NCBI RefSeq assembly: GCF_003574465.1
Contig: NZ_QOWC01000026.1
Location: 1 to 52,283 of the forward strand
Source of the DNA: Methylobacterium crusticola
GTDB taxonomy: Bacteria; Pseudomonadota; Alphaproteobacteria; Rhizobiales; Beijerinckiaceae
Direction: 5' to 3'
Length of the DNA stretch: 52,283 nt
The position numbers were made by a program, and so were the translations under genes. This document shows, piece by piece, positions 32,535 to 39,860 of this stretch. Below the pieces are notes generated by a model, which was not told where the DNA came from, did no database searches, and worked only from the letters and a program-made list of their open reading frames with translations. Every line of letters begins with the position of its first letter. Positions within the stretch are counted from its first letter, which is position 1.

Positions 32535-33883
32535 GCACGACCGTCGTCGGATTCCTGTACGCGGGCGCGACCCTCGGCGCGATGCTGGCCGGCATCCCGA
32601 TCGCCTTCGCGCTCGGCGCGGTGGCGCTCGCCTTCATGCTCGCCTTCATGCCGGGCGCCTCCCTCGATACGGTGGCGCAGAACGTCTACGAGGAGATGGC
32701 CTCCATCACCCTCCTGTCGATCCCGCTCTTCATCCTCAAGGGCGCGGCGATCGGGCGCTCGAAGGCGGGCCAGGACCTCTACTCGGCCATGCACGCCTGG
32801 ATGCACCGCATCCCGGGCGGCCTCGGCATCGCCAACGTGTTCGCCTGCGCGCTGTTTGCCGCCATGGCGGGGTCGAGCCCGGCCACCTGCTCGGCCATCG
32901 GCTCGGCCGGCATCCCGGAGATGCGCCGGCGCGGCTACTCGGGGGGGTTCGCCGCCGGCATCATCGCGGCGGGGGGCACCCTCGGCATCCTCCTGCCGCC
33001 CTCCATCACCATGATCCTGTACGCGGTCGCGGCCGAGCAGTCGCTCGGCCGGCTCTTCCTCGCCGGCATCGGCCCGGGCCTCCTGCTGGTCGGCCTGTTC
33101 GCCGCCTACGCGGTCTGGCGCTTCCGGCGCGAGTTCGCCCGCGCGCGGGCCGCCTACGCCACGGGCGGTCCCTCGCACCCGATCCTGGCGCAGGACCGCT
33201 ACTCGATGGCGGAGCGCTTCTCGACCCTGCCGCGGGTGCTGCCCTTCGTGATCCTGCTCACCGGCGTGATGGTGGCGCTCTACGGCGGCTACGCCACGCC
33301 CTCCGAGACCGCGGGCCTGGGCGGCCTCCTGGCGCTCGCCCTCATCGCGGCGATCTACGGCGTCTGGCGGCCGCGGGACATCGACCCGATCCTGACCGCG
33401 ACGCTCCGGGAATCCACCATGCTGATGCTGATCATCGGCATGTCGCTGCTCTACGCCTACGTGATGAGCTACCTGCACATCTCCCAGGCCGCCGCCGCCG
33501 CGATCGTGGCGATGCAGCTCTCGCCCTGGGTGCTGCTCGCCACCATCCTGCTCCTGGTGATCGGGCTCGGCTTCTTCCTGCCGCCGGTCTCGATCATCCT
33601 GATGACGGCGCCGATCATCCTGCCGCCCCTCAAGGCGGCGGGCTTCGACCTCGTCTGGTTCGGCGTCGTGATGACCATCACGATGGAGATGGGCCTGATC
33701 CACCCGCCGGTCGGCCTCAACATCTTCGTGATCAAGAACATCGCGCCCGACATCCCGCTCTCGGAGATCATCTGGGGCACCCTGCCCTTCGTGCTCCTGA
33801 TGGCGCTGGCGGTGGTGATCCTGTGCGTGGCGCCCGGCATCGCCCTCTGGCTGCCGGACCTGCTCCTGCCGACGATCAAGTAG
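32531..33883 (+). CDS. TRAP transporter large permease (DctM-type)
   Basis: 450 aa, about 12 membrane helices, the sodium-coupled translocation subunit. Diagnostic pieces are SIPLFILKGAAIGRSKAG, the long MAGSSPATCSAIGSAGIPEMRRRGY segment, GTLGILLPPSITMILYAVAAEQSLGRLFLAGIGPG, and near the end PPVSIILMTAPIILP and MGLIHPPVGLNIFVIKNIAPDIPLSEI. All match DctM. The ATG overlaps the small permease stop (ATGA), showing tight coupling. matA starts 187 bp later. Confidence 0.95.
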   Translation: MSTTVVGFLYAGATLGAMLAGIPIAFALGAVALAFMLAFMPGASLDTVAQNVYEEMASITLLSIPLFILKGAAIGRSKAGQDLYSAMHAWMHRIPGGLGIANVFACALFAAMAGSSPATCSAIGSAGIPEMRRRGYSGGFAAGIIAAGGTLGILLPPSITMILYAVAAEQSLGRLFLAGIGPGLLLVGLFAAYAVWRFRREFARARAAYATGGPSHPILAQDRYSMAERFSTLPRVLPFVILLTGVMVALYGGYATPSETAGLGGLLALALIAAIYGVWRPRDIDPILTATLRESTMLMLIIGMSLLYAYVMSYLHISQAAAAAIVAMQLSPWVLLATILLLVIGLGFFLPPVSIILMTAPIILPPLKAAGFDLVWFGVVMTITMEMGLIHPPVGLNIFVIKNIAPDIPLSEIIWGTLPFVLLMALAVVILCVAPGIALWLPDLLLPTIK

Positions 33884-34070
33884 AGGCGCGGCATGCCCGA
33901 CACGCCCCGGGGCGCCCCCCCCGCGCGACGCCGTGCCGCCCGCAACGGGCTGGGGACGGCGGCTGCGCGCGCCCTCGGCGTCCCGGGACAATCCCCATAT
34001 TCGACAAGGCGCGGGCGCGGCAGGAGACTTGCCCCGTCGGCGCCGGCGGCACGGACTTGAGCAGGGCGAC

Positions 34071-35504
34071 ATGGCGGCGATCTCGTTCCTCGGCGACCTC
34101 CTCCAGAGCATCTCCGACCGGGGCCGCGGGCTGATCGCCTTCGGCCGCAGCGACGCGCTCGCCAGGGCGAGCGTGCCGGACCTGGTCAAGCTCTGCGAGG
34201 ACCTCATCTCCCGGCGCGGCGAGGCCTCCGGGGTGGCGCTCGCGCGCATCATCCTCGACCGCTACGCCACGTTCTCGGGCGAGGAGCGGCACGACTTCCT
34301 GCGCCGCATCGCGCTCGATTTCGGGGCCGACCACGCCGGGGTCGAGAGCGCCATCGCGGCCTACCGGACGGCGCCCTCGCGGGCGGCCCTCGGCCACCTG
34401 CACGAGGCGGCCGAGCCGCGCTCGCAGGAGCTGATCCGCCGCCTCAACCTCGCCCGCGACGGCACGATCGCCCTCGTGCGGATGCGCGAGGACCTGTTCT
34501 CGCTGCGCGACGCCGCCAAGGTGCCGCAGCGCGACGCCGGCGGGCGCGCCGGCACGCCCGACCCGGCCCTGGCGGAGGCCGTGGAGAGCCTGGATTCCGA
34601 CTTCGAGCACCTGTTCGCGTCGTGGTTCAACCGCGGCTTCCTGGTCCTGCGCCGCATCGACTGGACCACGCCCGCTCACATCCTCGAGAAGATCATCCGG
34701 TACGAGGCGGTGCACGCGATCTCGGGCTGGGACGACCTGCGCCGGCGCATCGAGCCGCCGGACCGGCGCTGCTTCGCGTTCTTCCATCCCGCGCTGGTCG
34801 ACGAGCCGCTGATCTTCGTCGAGGTGGCGCTGACGACGGGGATCGCCTCGGCCATCGGCCCGATCCTCGCCCACGAGCGCCAGCCCCTCGCCTCCCGGGA
34901 GGCGACGGCGGCGATCTTCTACTCGATCTCGAACTGCCAGCGGGGCCTCGCCGGGGTCACGTTCGGCAACTTCCTGATCAAGCAGGTGGTCGAGGACCTC
35001 TGCCGCGAGATGCCGGCGCTCAAGACCTTCGTGACGCTGTCGCCGGTGCCGGGCTTCCGCGCCTGGCTCGACCGCGAGCGCCGGGCCGACGCCCCCCAGG
35101 GGCTGACGCGCGAGGACGTCGAGACCCTGCGCCTCCTCGACCAGCCCGACTGGCACGCCGACAAGGCCGCGGCGGACGCCGTGCGCAAGGCCCTGCTGCC
35201 GGCCGCCGCCTACTACTTCCTGCGGGCCAAGACCCCGCGCGGCAAGCCCGTCGACCCGGTGGCGCGCTTCCACCTCGGCAACGGCGCCCGGCTCGAGCGC
35301 CTGAACTTCCTCGGCGACGTCTCGCCGAAGGGGGTCGGGCAGGCCTACGGCCTGATGGTGAACTACCTCTACGACCTCGGCGCCATCGAGAAGAACCACG
35401 AGACCTACGCCAACCTCGGCACGGTCTCGGCCTCGATCACGGTCAACCGCGAGCTGCGCCAGAACCTGCCGCCCGCCCGCGCGGTCGCGCTGGCCGAGAC
35501 GTAA
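34071..35504 (+). CDS. matA: malonyl-CoA decarboxylase
   Basis: 477 aa. Converts malonyl-CoA to acetyl-CoA and CO2. The N-terminal helical domain (~1-190) is followed by the catalytic acetyltransferase-like domain with RRCFAFFHPALVDEPLIFVEVALT, YSISNCQRGLAGVTFGNFLIKQVV (containing the catalytic-region Ser) and FHLGNGARLERLNFLGD with the catalytic His, then SPKGVGQAYGLMVNYLY. Length agrees with the bacterial family. ATG 34071 follows GAGCAGGGCGAC, a modest ribosome site. With MatB it turns imported malonate into acetyl-CoA. Confidence 0.94.
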   Translation: MAAISFLGDLLQSISDRGRGLIAFGRSDALARASVPDLVKLCEDLISRRGEASGVALARIILDRYATFSGEERHDFLRRIALDFGADHAGVESAIAAYRTAPSRAALGHLHEAAEPRSQELIRRLNLARDGTIALVRMREDLFSLRDAAKVPQRDAGGRAGTPDPALAEAVESLDSDFEHLFASWFNRGFLVLRRIDWTTPAHILEKIIRYEAVHAISGWDDLRRRIEPPDRRCFAFFHPALVDEPLIFVEVALTTGIASAIGPILAHERQPLASREATAAIFYSISNCQRGLAGVTFGNFLIKQVVEDLCREMPALKTFVTLSPVPGFRAWLDRERRADAPQGLTREDVETLRLLDQPDWHADKAAADAVRKALLPAAAYYFLRAKTPRGKPVDPVARFHLGNGARLERLNFLGDVSPKGVGQAYGLMVNYLYDLGAIEKNHETYANLGTVSASITVNRELRQNLPPARAVALAET

Positions 35505-35535
35505 TCCCTCGAAGGTCTTCACGAGGCCCGACCCC

Positions 35536-37059
35536 ATGTCCAACCACTTCTTCGACCTCGTCCGCTCCCGCCTGCCCGCCGACCCGGCCGGGCGCCTCTT
35601 CCTCGAGACGCCGGAGGGCCTGCGCTGGAGCTACGCCGACCTCGTCGCCGCCTCGGGCCGCTACGCCGCCGCGCTCGCGGGCCTCGGGGTGAGGCCGGGG
35701 GACCGGGTCGCCGTGCAGGTCGAGAAGAGCCCGGCCGTGATCGCGCTCTACCTCGGCTGCGTGCGGGCGGGCGCCGTCTTCCTGCCCCTCAACACCGCCT
35801 ACACCCCGGCCGAGATCGCCTACTTCCTGGGCGACGCCGAGCCGGCGCTGTTCGTCTGCGACCCGGCGCGGGCCGGGGAGCTCCGGTCGGTGGCCTCGAG
35901 CGCCGGGGTGGCGCAGGTCGGCACCCTCGACGCGGCCGGCGAGGGCACCCTGGCGGCGGAGGCGGCCGGCCAGACGGGCGACTTCGCCGACGTCGCCCGG
36001 GCGGGCGACGACCTCGCGGCGATCCTCTACACCTCGGGCACCACGGGCCGCTCGAAGGGCGCGATGCTGACCCACGACAACCTGGCCTCGAACGCGCTCA
36101 CCCTCGTCGCGTACTGGCGCTTCACCGCCGACGACGTCCTGATCCACGCGCTGCCAGTGTTCCACACCCACGGGCTCTTCGTCGCCACCAACACGGTGCT
36201 GATGGCGGGCGCCGCCATGATCTTTCTGCCCAGGCTCGACGCGCCCCTGATCCTGTCCCTGATGGGGCGGGCCAGCGCCCTCATGGGCGTGCCGACCTTC
36301 TACACCCGCCTGCTCAAGGAGCCCGGCCTGACGCGGGAGGCCGCCCGCGGCATGCGCCTGTTCGTCTCCGGCTCGGCGCCGCTCCTCGCCGAGACCCACC
36401 GCGCCTGGCAGGACCGCACCGGCCACCCGATCCTCGAGCGCTACGGCATGACCGAGACCAACATGAGCACCTCGAACCCCTACGACGGGGACCGGGTCGC
36501 CGGCACGGTCGGGTTCCCGCTGCCGGGTGTCTCCCTGCGGGTGGTCGATCCGGAGAGCGGAGAGCCTCTCGGCACGGACGCGGTCGGGATGATCGAGGTG
36601 CGCGGCCCGAACGTGTTCAAGGGCTACTGGCGCATGCCGGAGAAGACCGCGGCCGAGTTCAAGGCCGACGGCTTCTTCATCACGGGCGACCTCGGCAAGG
36701 TGGACGCGCGCGGCTACGTCCACATCGTCGGGCGCGGCAAGGACCTCATCATCACGGGCGGCTACAACGTCTACCCCAAGGAGGTCGAGGCCGAGATCGA
36801 CGGGCTGCCGGGGGTGCTCGAATCGGCGGTGATCGGGCTCGCCCACCGGGATTTCGGGGAGGGCGTCACCGCCGTGGTGGTGCCCCGCGGGGACGCCCGC
36901 CCGAGCGAGGCCGAGATCCTGGGCGCCCTCCAGGCCCGGCTCGCCAAGTTCAAGCTGCCCAAGCGCGTGCTCTTCGTTGACGAGCTGCCCCGCAACACCA
37001 TGGGCAAGGTGCAGAAGAACCTGCTGCGGGACGCCCACAAGGACCTGTACGGCGTCTGA
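35536..37059 (+). CDS. matB: malonyl-CoA synthetase
   Basis: 507-aa ANL-family ligase making malonyl-CoA from malonate, ATP and CoA. ILYTSGTTGRSKGAMLTH (~163-180) is the P-loop, ALPVFHTHGLFVATN and RLFVSGSAPLLAETH follow, RYGMTETNMSTSNPYDGDRVAGTVG is the adenylate motif with the MatB-type MSTSNPY sequence, and DLGKVDARGYVHIVGR and PRNTMGKVQKN (catalytic Lys) end the chain. The gene follows matA by 31 bp. Assignment to malonate rather than another acid rests on the MSTSNPY motif plus linkage to matA. Confidence 0.94.
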   Translation: MSNHFFDLVRSRLPADPAGRLFLETPEGLRWSYADLVAASGRYAAALAGLGVRPGDRVAVQVEKSPAVIALYLGCVRAGAVFLPLNTAYTPAEIAYFLGDAEPALFVCDPARAGELRSVASSAGVAQVGTLDAAGEGTLAAEAAGQTGDFADVARAGDDLAAILYTSGTTGRSKGAMLTHDNLASNALTLVAYWRFTADDVLIHALPVFHTHGLFVATNTVLMAGAAMIFLPRLDAPLILSLMGRASALMGVPTFYTRLLKEPGLTREAARGMRLFVSGSAPLLAETHRAWQDRTGHPILERYGMTETNMSTSNPYDGDRVAGTVGFPLPGVSLRVVDPESGEPLGTDAVGMIEVRGPNVFKGYWRMPEKTAAEFKADGFFITGDLGKVDARGYVHIVGRGKDLIITGGYNVYPKEVEAEIDGLPGVLESAVIGLAHRDFGEGVTAVVVPRGDARPSEAEILGALQARLAKFKLPKRVLFVDELPRNTMGKVQKNLLRDAHKDLYGV

Positions 37060-37067
37060 CGGCGGCC

Positions 37068-37085
37068 GGGGGCGGCCGCGCCCCC
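37068..37085. terminator. GC hairpin between convergent matB and the 81-aa gene
   Basis: GGGGGCG-GCCG-CGCCCCC, a perfect 7-bp stem with a 4-nt loop, in the 26-bp gap between the two stop codons. No U-tract, so only a possible bidirectional stop. Confidence 0.4.
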
Positions 37086-37331
37086 TCAGCCGCCCTGGAA
37101 CATCCCGTGCGGCGCGAGCGCGAAATGCCGCTCGTAATCCGGCTCCAGCGTCTCCCAGGGCATCAGCACCACGCCGTGCATCGGCGGGGTGCCGCCCGAG
37201 AGGGAGCCGAAGCGCCGCAGGATCAGCGCCAGCTCGTAGGCCGTGATGTCGGGCTTGGGCACGAACTTGTAGAAGTGCGTCTCGTTGTCCATCCGGTCGC
37301 CGCCGATGCTCTTCAGCAGGGTTTCGAACAT
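37086..37331 (-). CDS. hypothetical protein, 81 aa
   Basis: Starts MFETLLKSIGGDRMDNETHF; the ATG at 37331 has GGGAGT eight bases upstream. The protein is small and soluble, with KFVPKPDITAYELALILRRFG and VVLMPWETLEPDYERHFAL as its most conserved-looking parts, a mix of helix and strand with no membrane segment. No known domain recognised. It lies downstream of a good promoter (37386-37413) and so is transcribed alone, convergent with matB. Confidence 0.65.
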   Translation of the reverse strand: MFETLLKSIGGDRMDNETHFYKFVPKPDITAYELALILRRFGSLSGGTPPMHGVVLMPWETLEPDYERHFALAPHGMFQGG

Positions 37332-37385
37332 CGCGGGCACTCCCGGCCTGGTTCCCGGGCGCAGGCCTCTGCGCCGGACGCCGAC

Positions 37386-37413
37386 ATTATGAACCGGGAC
37401 GCCGCGACCGCAA
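37386..37413 (-). promoter_or_regulatory. predicted sigma-70 promoter of the 81-aa gene
   Basis: Minus strand TTGCGG (37413-37408), 16-bp spacer, CATAAT (37391-37386). The -10 has five of six consensus bases. It is 55 bp upstream of the start codon and lies just outside the end of the ParB-like gene. Confidence 0.55.
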
Positions 37414-37429
37414 TCTATACGCCAGTATG

Positions 37430-38050
37430 TCAGGCGTCGCCGAGCGGGCCGCACCAGCCCGGCAGGTAGCCGGCCTCCTTTCCCCGCGCGAGGGACAGGG
37501 CCTCCTCGAGGGCGGCGGAGAAATCGCCCTCGACGGACTTGCGCTTGATGCGCCGGCGCAGGAAGTCCGCCCACAGGAACTCGCTGAACGGCGTCGTGTC
37601 CTTGGCGAAGCCCCCGGCCCGGCGCAACTCGCCCGCGAGGCTGCGGAAGGGATCGTCGGCGAGGTCCCCGATGCGCTTGGGCAGGTCGCCGATGCCGCGC
37701 CGCACCCCCTCCGGGTCGTAGGGATGGACCCAGGCGCGGTGGTCGGCCACGACCCAGAACGCGTCCTTGTCGAGGGCGTGCAGGTCGGCCACCACCGTGG
37801 TGAGGACGTGCTCCACCCCCTCCTCCGCCAGGGCCCGGGCGAGGTGGTGGTGATCGATGACGTAGCGGCGCTTCTTCGGCCCGAGCAGGACCGGGATCAT
37901 GTGGGAGCCGAGGAACGCCGCGCGCTCCGCGTCCGGGATCCGGCGCCAATGCCGGCGCTTCGCCTCGACCTCCCGGTAGCCGACCGTCATCTGGGTCGGC
38001 CTGAGCTCGGCGATCGGGACGGAATGGAGAAGGGGCTCCCGGACGGTCAT
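37430..38050 (-). CDS. ParB-like-domain protein
   Basis: 206 aa. The N-terminal half looks like a ParB/sulfiredoxin-type fold: VPIAELRPTQMTVGYREVEAKRR (1-35), then IPVLLGPKKRRYVIDHHHLARALAEEGV with the R/K-rich loop and HHH that replaces the ParB GERR box. No helix-turn-helix for parS binding is visible and the C-terminus is helical and basic. Such proteins are often annotated as chromosome partitioning proteins but are shorter; nuclease or CTP/ATP-dependent enzyme activity is possible. No ParA or partner gene nearby, so it is an orphan of uncertain role. The gene sits alone, 98 bp upstream of the 81-aa gene. Confidence 0.7.
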   Translation of the reverse strand: MTVREPLLHSVPIAELRPTQMTVGYREVEAKRRHWRRIPDAERAAFLGSHMIPVLLGPKKRRYVIDHHHLARALAEEGVEHVLTTVVADLHALDKDAFWVVADHRAWVHPYDPEGVRRGIGDLPKRIGDLADDPFRSLAGELRRAGGFAKDTTPFSEFLWADFLRRRIKRKSVEGDFSAALEEALSLARGKEAGYLPGWCGPLGDA

Positions 38051-38518
38051 GCGAGGCTCGGCGGTTGGGGCAGGATCCCCGAGCCTCGGGCGCCGGGGCC
38101 GTCAGCGTCAAGGCGCCGGCCGGCGGCCGAGGCCGTCCGGCCTAGCACGGCGGCGCCGCCTCGGACCGGACGGCCTAAGACCAGCCCCGGCACGGGCCGC
38201 TAAAACCTTGCCGAGCGCCGGATTTCGGTGAGTATCGGGGGGCGGCGCCGGCCCGCCGACCATCGCACCGCCTTGACTCGCCTCGGCTTTGCTCATCAAG
38301 ACACCGCCGGTCCGGCGGAGCCGGGAGCGGCCGCCGGGGACCCGAGGAGAGGCGCGATGGCCTTGCGCGGCGGAGCGAGCGGCGTCACGGAATTGACGCA
38401 GGGTCGGGTCAGAGAGGCGAACGCTCCCGCGGCGGGCCCGGCGCGCCGCGCCGGCGGCGCGGGACCCGGGCTTGCTCGGGGCCCGGCGATCCTGGTTCGA
38501 TAGGCGGTCGGTCGCGGC
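38051..38518. other. long intergenic region with a large inverted repeat
   Basis: 468 bp between the leftward ParB-like gene and the rightward RND operon. It contains the 38130-38176 inverted repeat and a possible RND promoter with -35 TTGACT at 38273-38278 and a poor -10. A 91-codon GTG-initiated frame (38228-38503) is Ala/Gly/Arg-rich and unlikely to be a gene. Confidence 0.4.
38130..38176. repeat. nested inverted repeat upstream of the RND operon
   Basis: Outer arms AGGCCGTCCGG (38130-38140) and CCGGACGGCCT (38166-38176) match perfectly over 11 bp. Inside lies a second perfect palindrome GGCGGCGCCGCC (38149-38160). It could form a cruciform or a two-tier RNA stem. No U-tract follows. Confidence 0.7.
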
Positions 38519-39835
38519 ATGGACACCAACAACCCCCTGGTCTCGGAGGCGACGACGCGGCGGCGGCGCGGGCGCGGCGCGCTGCTGCTCGTGCTCGTGC
38601 TCGTGCTCCTCGCCGCCGGCGCCGGCGCCGCGCTGCTCGCCGGGTACGGGTCCGTCCTCGCGCCGCTGCGCGACCGCCTCGCCGCCCTCCTGGGGGAGGC
38701 GGGCGGCCCCGCCCCGGAGGCGCCGGCCGCCCCCGACGCGGGCCGCGAGCGCGTCTTTCGCCCGACGAAGCAGCAGCGGGCCGGCTTCGTGATCGAGACG
38801 GTCGAGGCCCGCGAGTTCCGGCCCGAGGGGTTCGCGGAGGGGCGCATCACCGTCAACGAGGACGACAACGTCCCGGTCTACACGCCCTACGCGGGCCGCG
38901 TCACCCGGGTGAACGTGCGGGCCGGGGAGCAGGTCAAGGCCAGGGACGTCCTGTTCACCATCGAGGCCGCCGACATGGTGCAGGCCGAGAACGACTACCA
39001 GGCCGCCCTCAACGCGCTCGCCAAGGCCGCGGCCCTGCTCAAGCTCAACCAGACCGTGGCGGCCCGCCTCCAGGAGCTCTACCAGGCCAAGGCCGTGGCC
39101 CTGAAGGACTGGCAGCAGGCCCAGAACGACGTCATCGCGGCGACGAGCGACCAGCGCTCGGCGGAGGCGAGCCTCCAGGCGGTGCGCAACCGCCTGCGCA
39201 TCCTCGGCAAGTCCGACGCCGAGATCGACGCCTTCGCGCGGAGCGGCACGATGAGCCCGGAGACCGAGATCCGGGCGCCGATCGCCGGCACCATCGTCCA
39301 GCGCAAGGTCGGGGTCGGCCAGTACCTGGCCTCCGGCAGCGACGCGGCCTTCATCATCGGCGACCTCTCGACCGTCTGGCTCGTCGCCAACGTGCGCGAG
39401 AGCGAGGCGCCGCGGATCCGGGTCGGGCAGGAGCTCGAAGCCCACGTCCTCGGCTTCCCCGACCGGGTGTTCAAGGCCCGCATCGCCTACATGGCGGCGG
39501 CCTTCGACCCGGCGACCCGGCGCCTGCCGGTGCGGGCCGAGGTCGACAACGCCGAGGGCCTGCTCAAGCCCGAGATGTTCGCGACCTTCACGATCCTGAC
39601 CGGGCGCGACGAGCGCGCCCCGGCGGTGCCGGCCTCGGCGGTGGTCTACGAGGGCGCCCGGGCGCACGTCTGGGTCGAGCGGCCGGACGGCGCCATCGAG
39701 GCCCGCCGGGTCCGCCTCGGCCTCACCGGCGGCGGGGTCGTGCAGGTCGTCGAGGGGCTGGCGGCGGGCGACCGGGTCGTGACCCGCGGCAGCCTGTTCA
39801 TCGACCGCGCCGCCACGGGCGACAAGCCGTCGTGA
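38519..39835 (+). CDS. RND efflux membrane-fusion protein (CzcB/HlyD family)
   Basis: 438-aa periplasmic adaptor. An N-terminal hydrophobic anchor LLLVLVLVLLAAGAGAALLAG (~21-42) is followed by barrel-sandwich (YAGRVTRVNVRAGEQVKARDVLFTIE), a helical hairpin (~150-240, QAENDYQAALNALAKAAAL onward), the lipoyl return strand IRAPIAGTIVQRKVGVGQYL and beta-barrel domains to the C-terminus (GLAAGDRVVTRGSLFIDR). This order is that of CzcB-like adaptors. It starts the three-gene efflux operon; the pump gene begins 25 bp later. Confidence 0.9.
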   Translation: MDTNNPLVSEATTRRRRGRGALLLVLVLVLLAAGAGAALLAGYGSVLAPLRDRLAALLGEAGGPAPEAPAAPDAGRERVFRPTKQQRAGFVIETVEAREFRPEGFAEGRITVNEDDNVPVYTPYAGRVTRVNVRAGEQVKARDVLFTIEAADMVQAENDYQAALNALAKAAALLKLNQTVAARLQELYQAKAVALKDWQQAQNDVIAATSDQRSAEASLQAVRNRLRILGKSDAEIDAFARSGTMSPETEIRAPIAGTIVQRKVGVGQYLASGSDAAFIIGDLSTVWLVANVRESEAPRIRVGQELEAHVLGFPDRVFKARIAYMAAAFDPATRRLPVRAEVDNAEGLLKPEMFATFTILTGRDERAPAVPASAVVYEGARAHVWVERPDGAIEARRVRLGLTGGGVVQVVEGLAAGDRVVTRGSLFIDRAATGDKPS

Positions 39836-39860
39836 CGCCCGCACCGGACCGCGCCGCGCC

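Noticed and set aside
38228..38503. 91-codon GTG-initiated frame before the RND operon
   Set aside because: No ribosome site, Ala/Gly/Arg composition, no recognisable domain.
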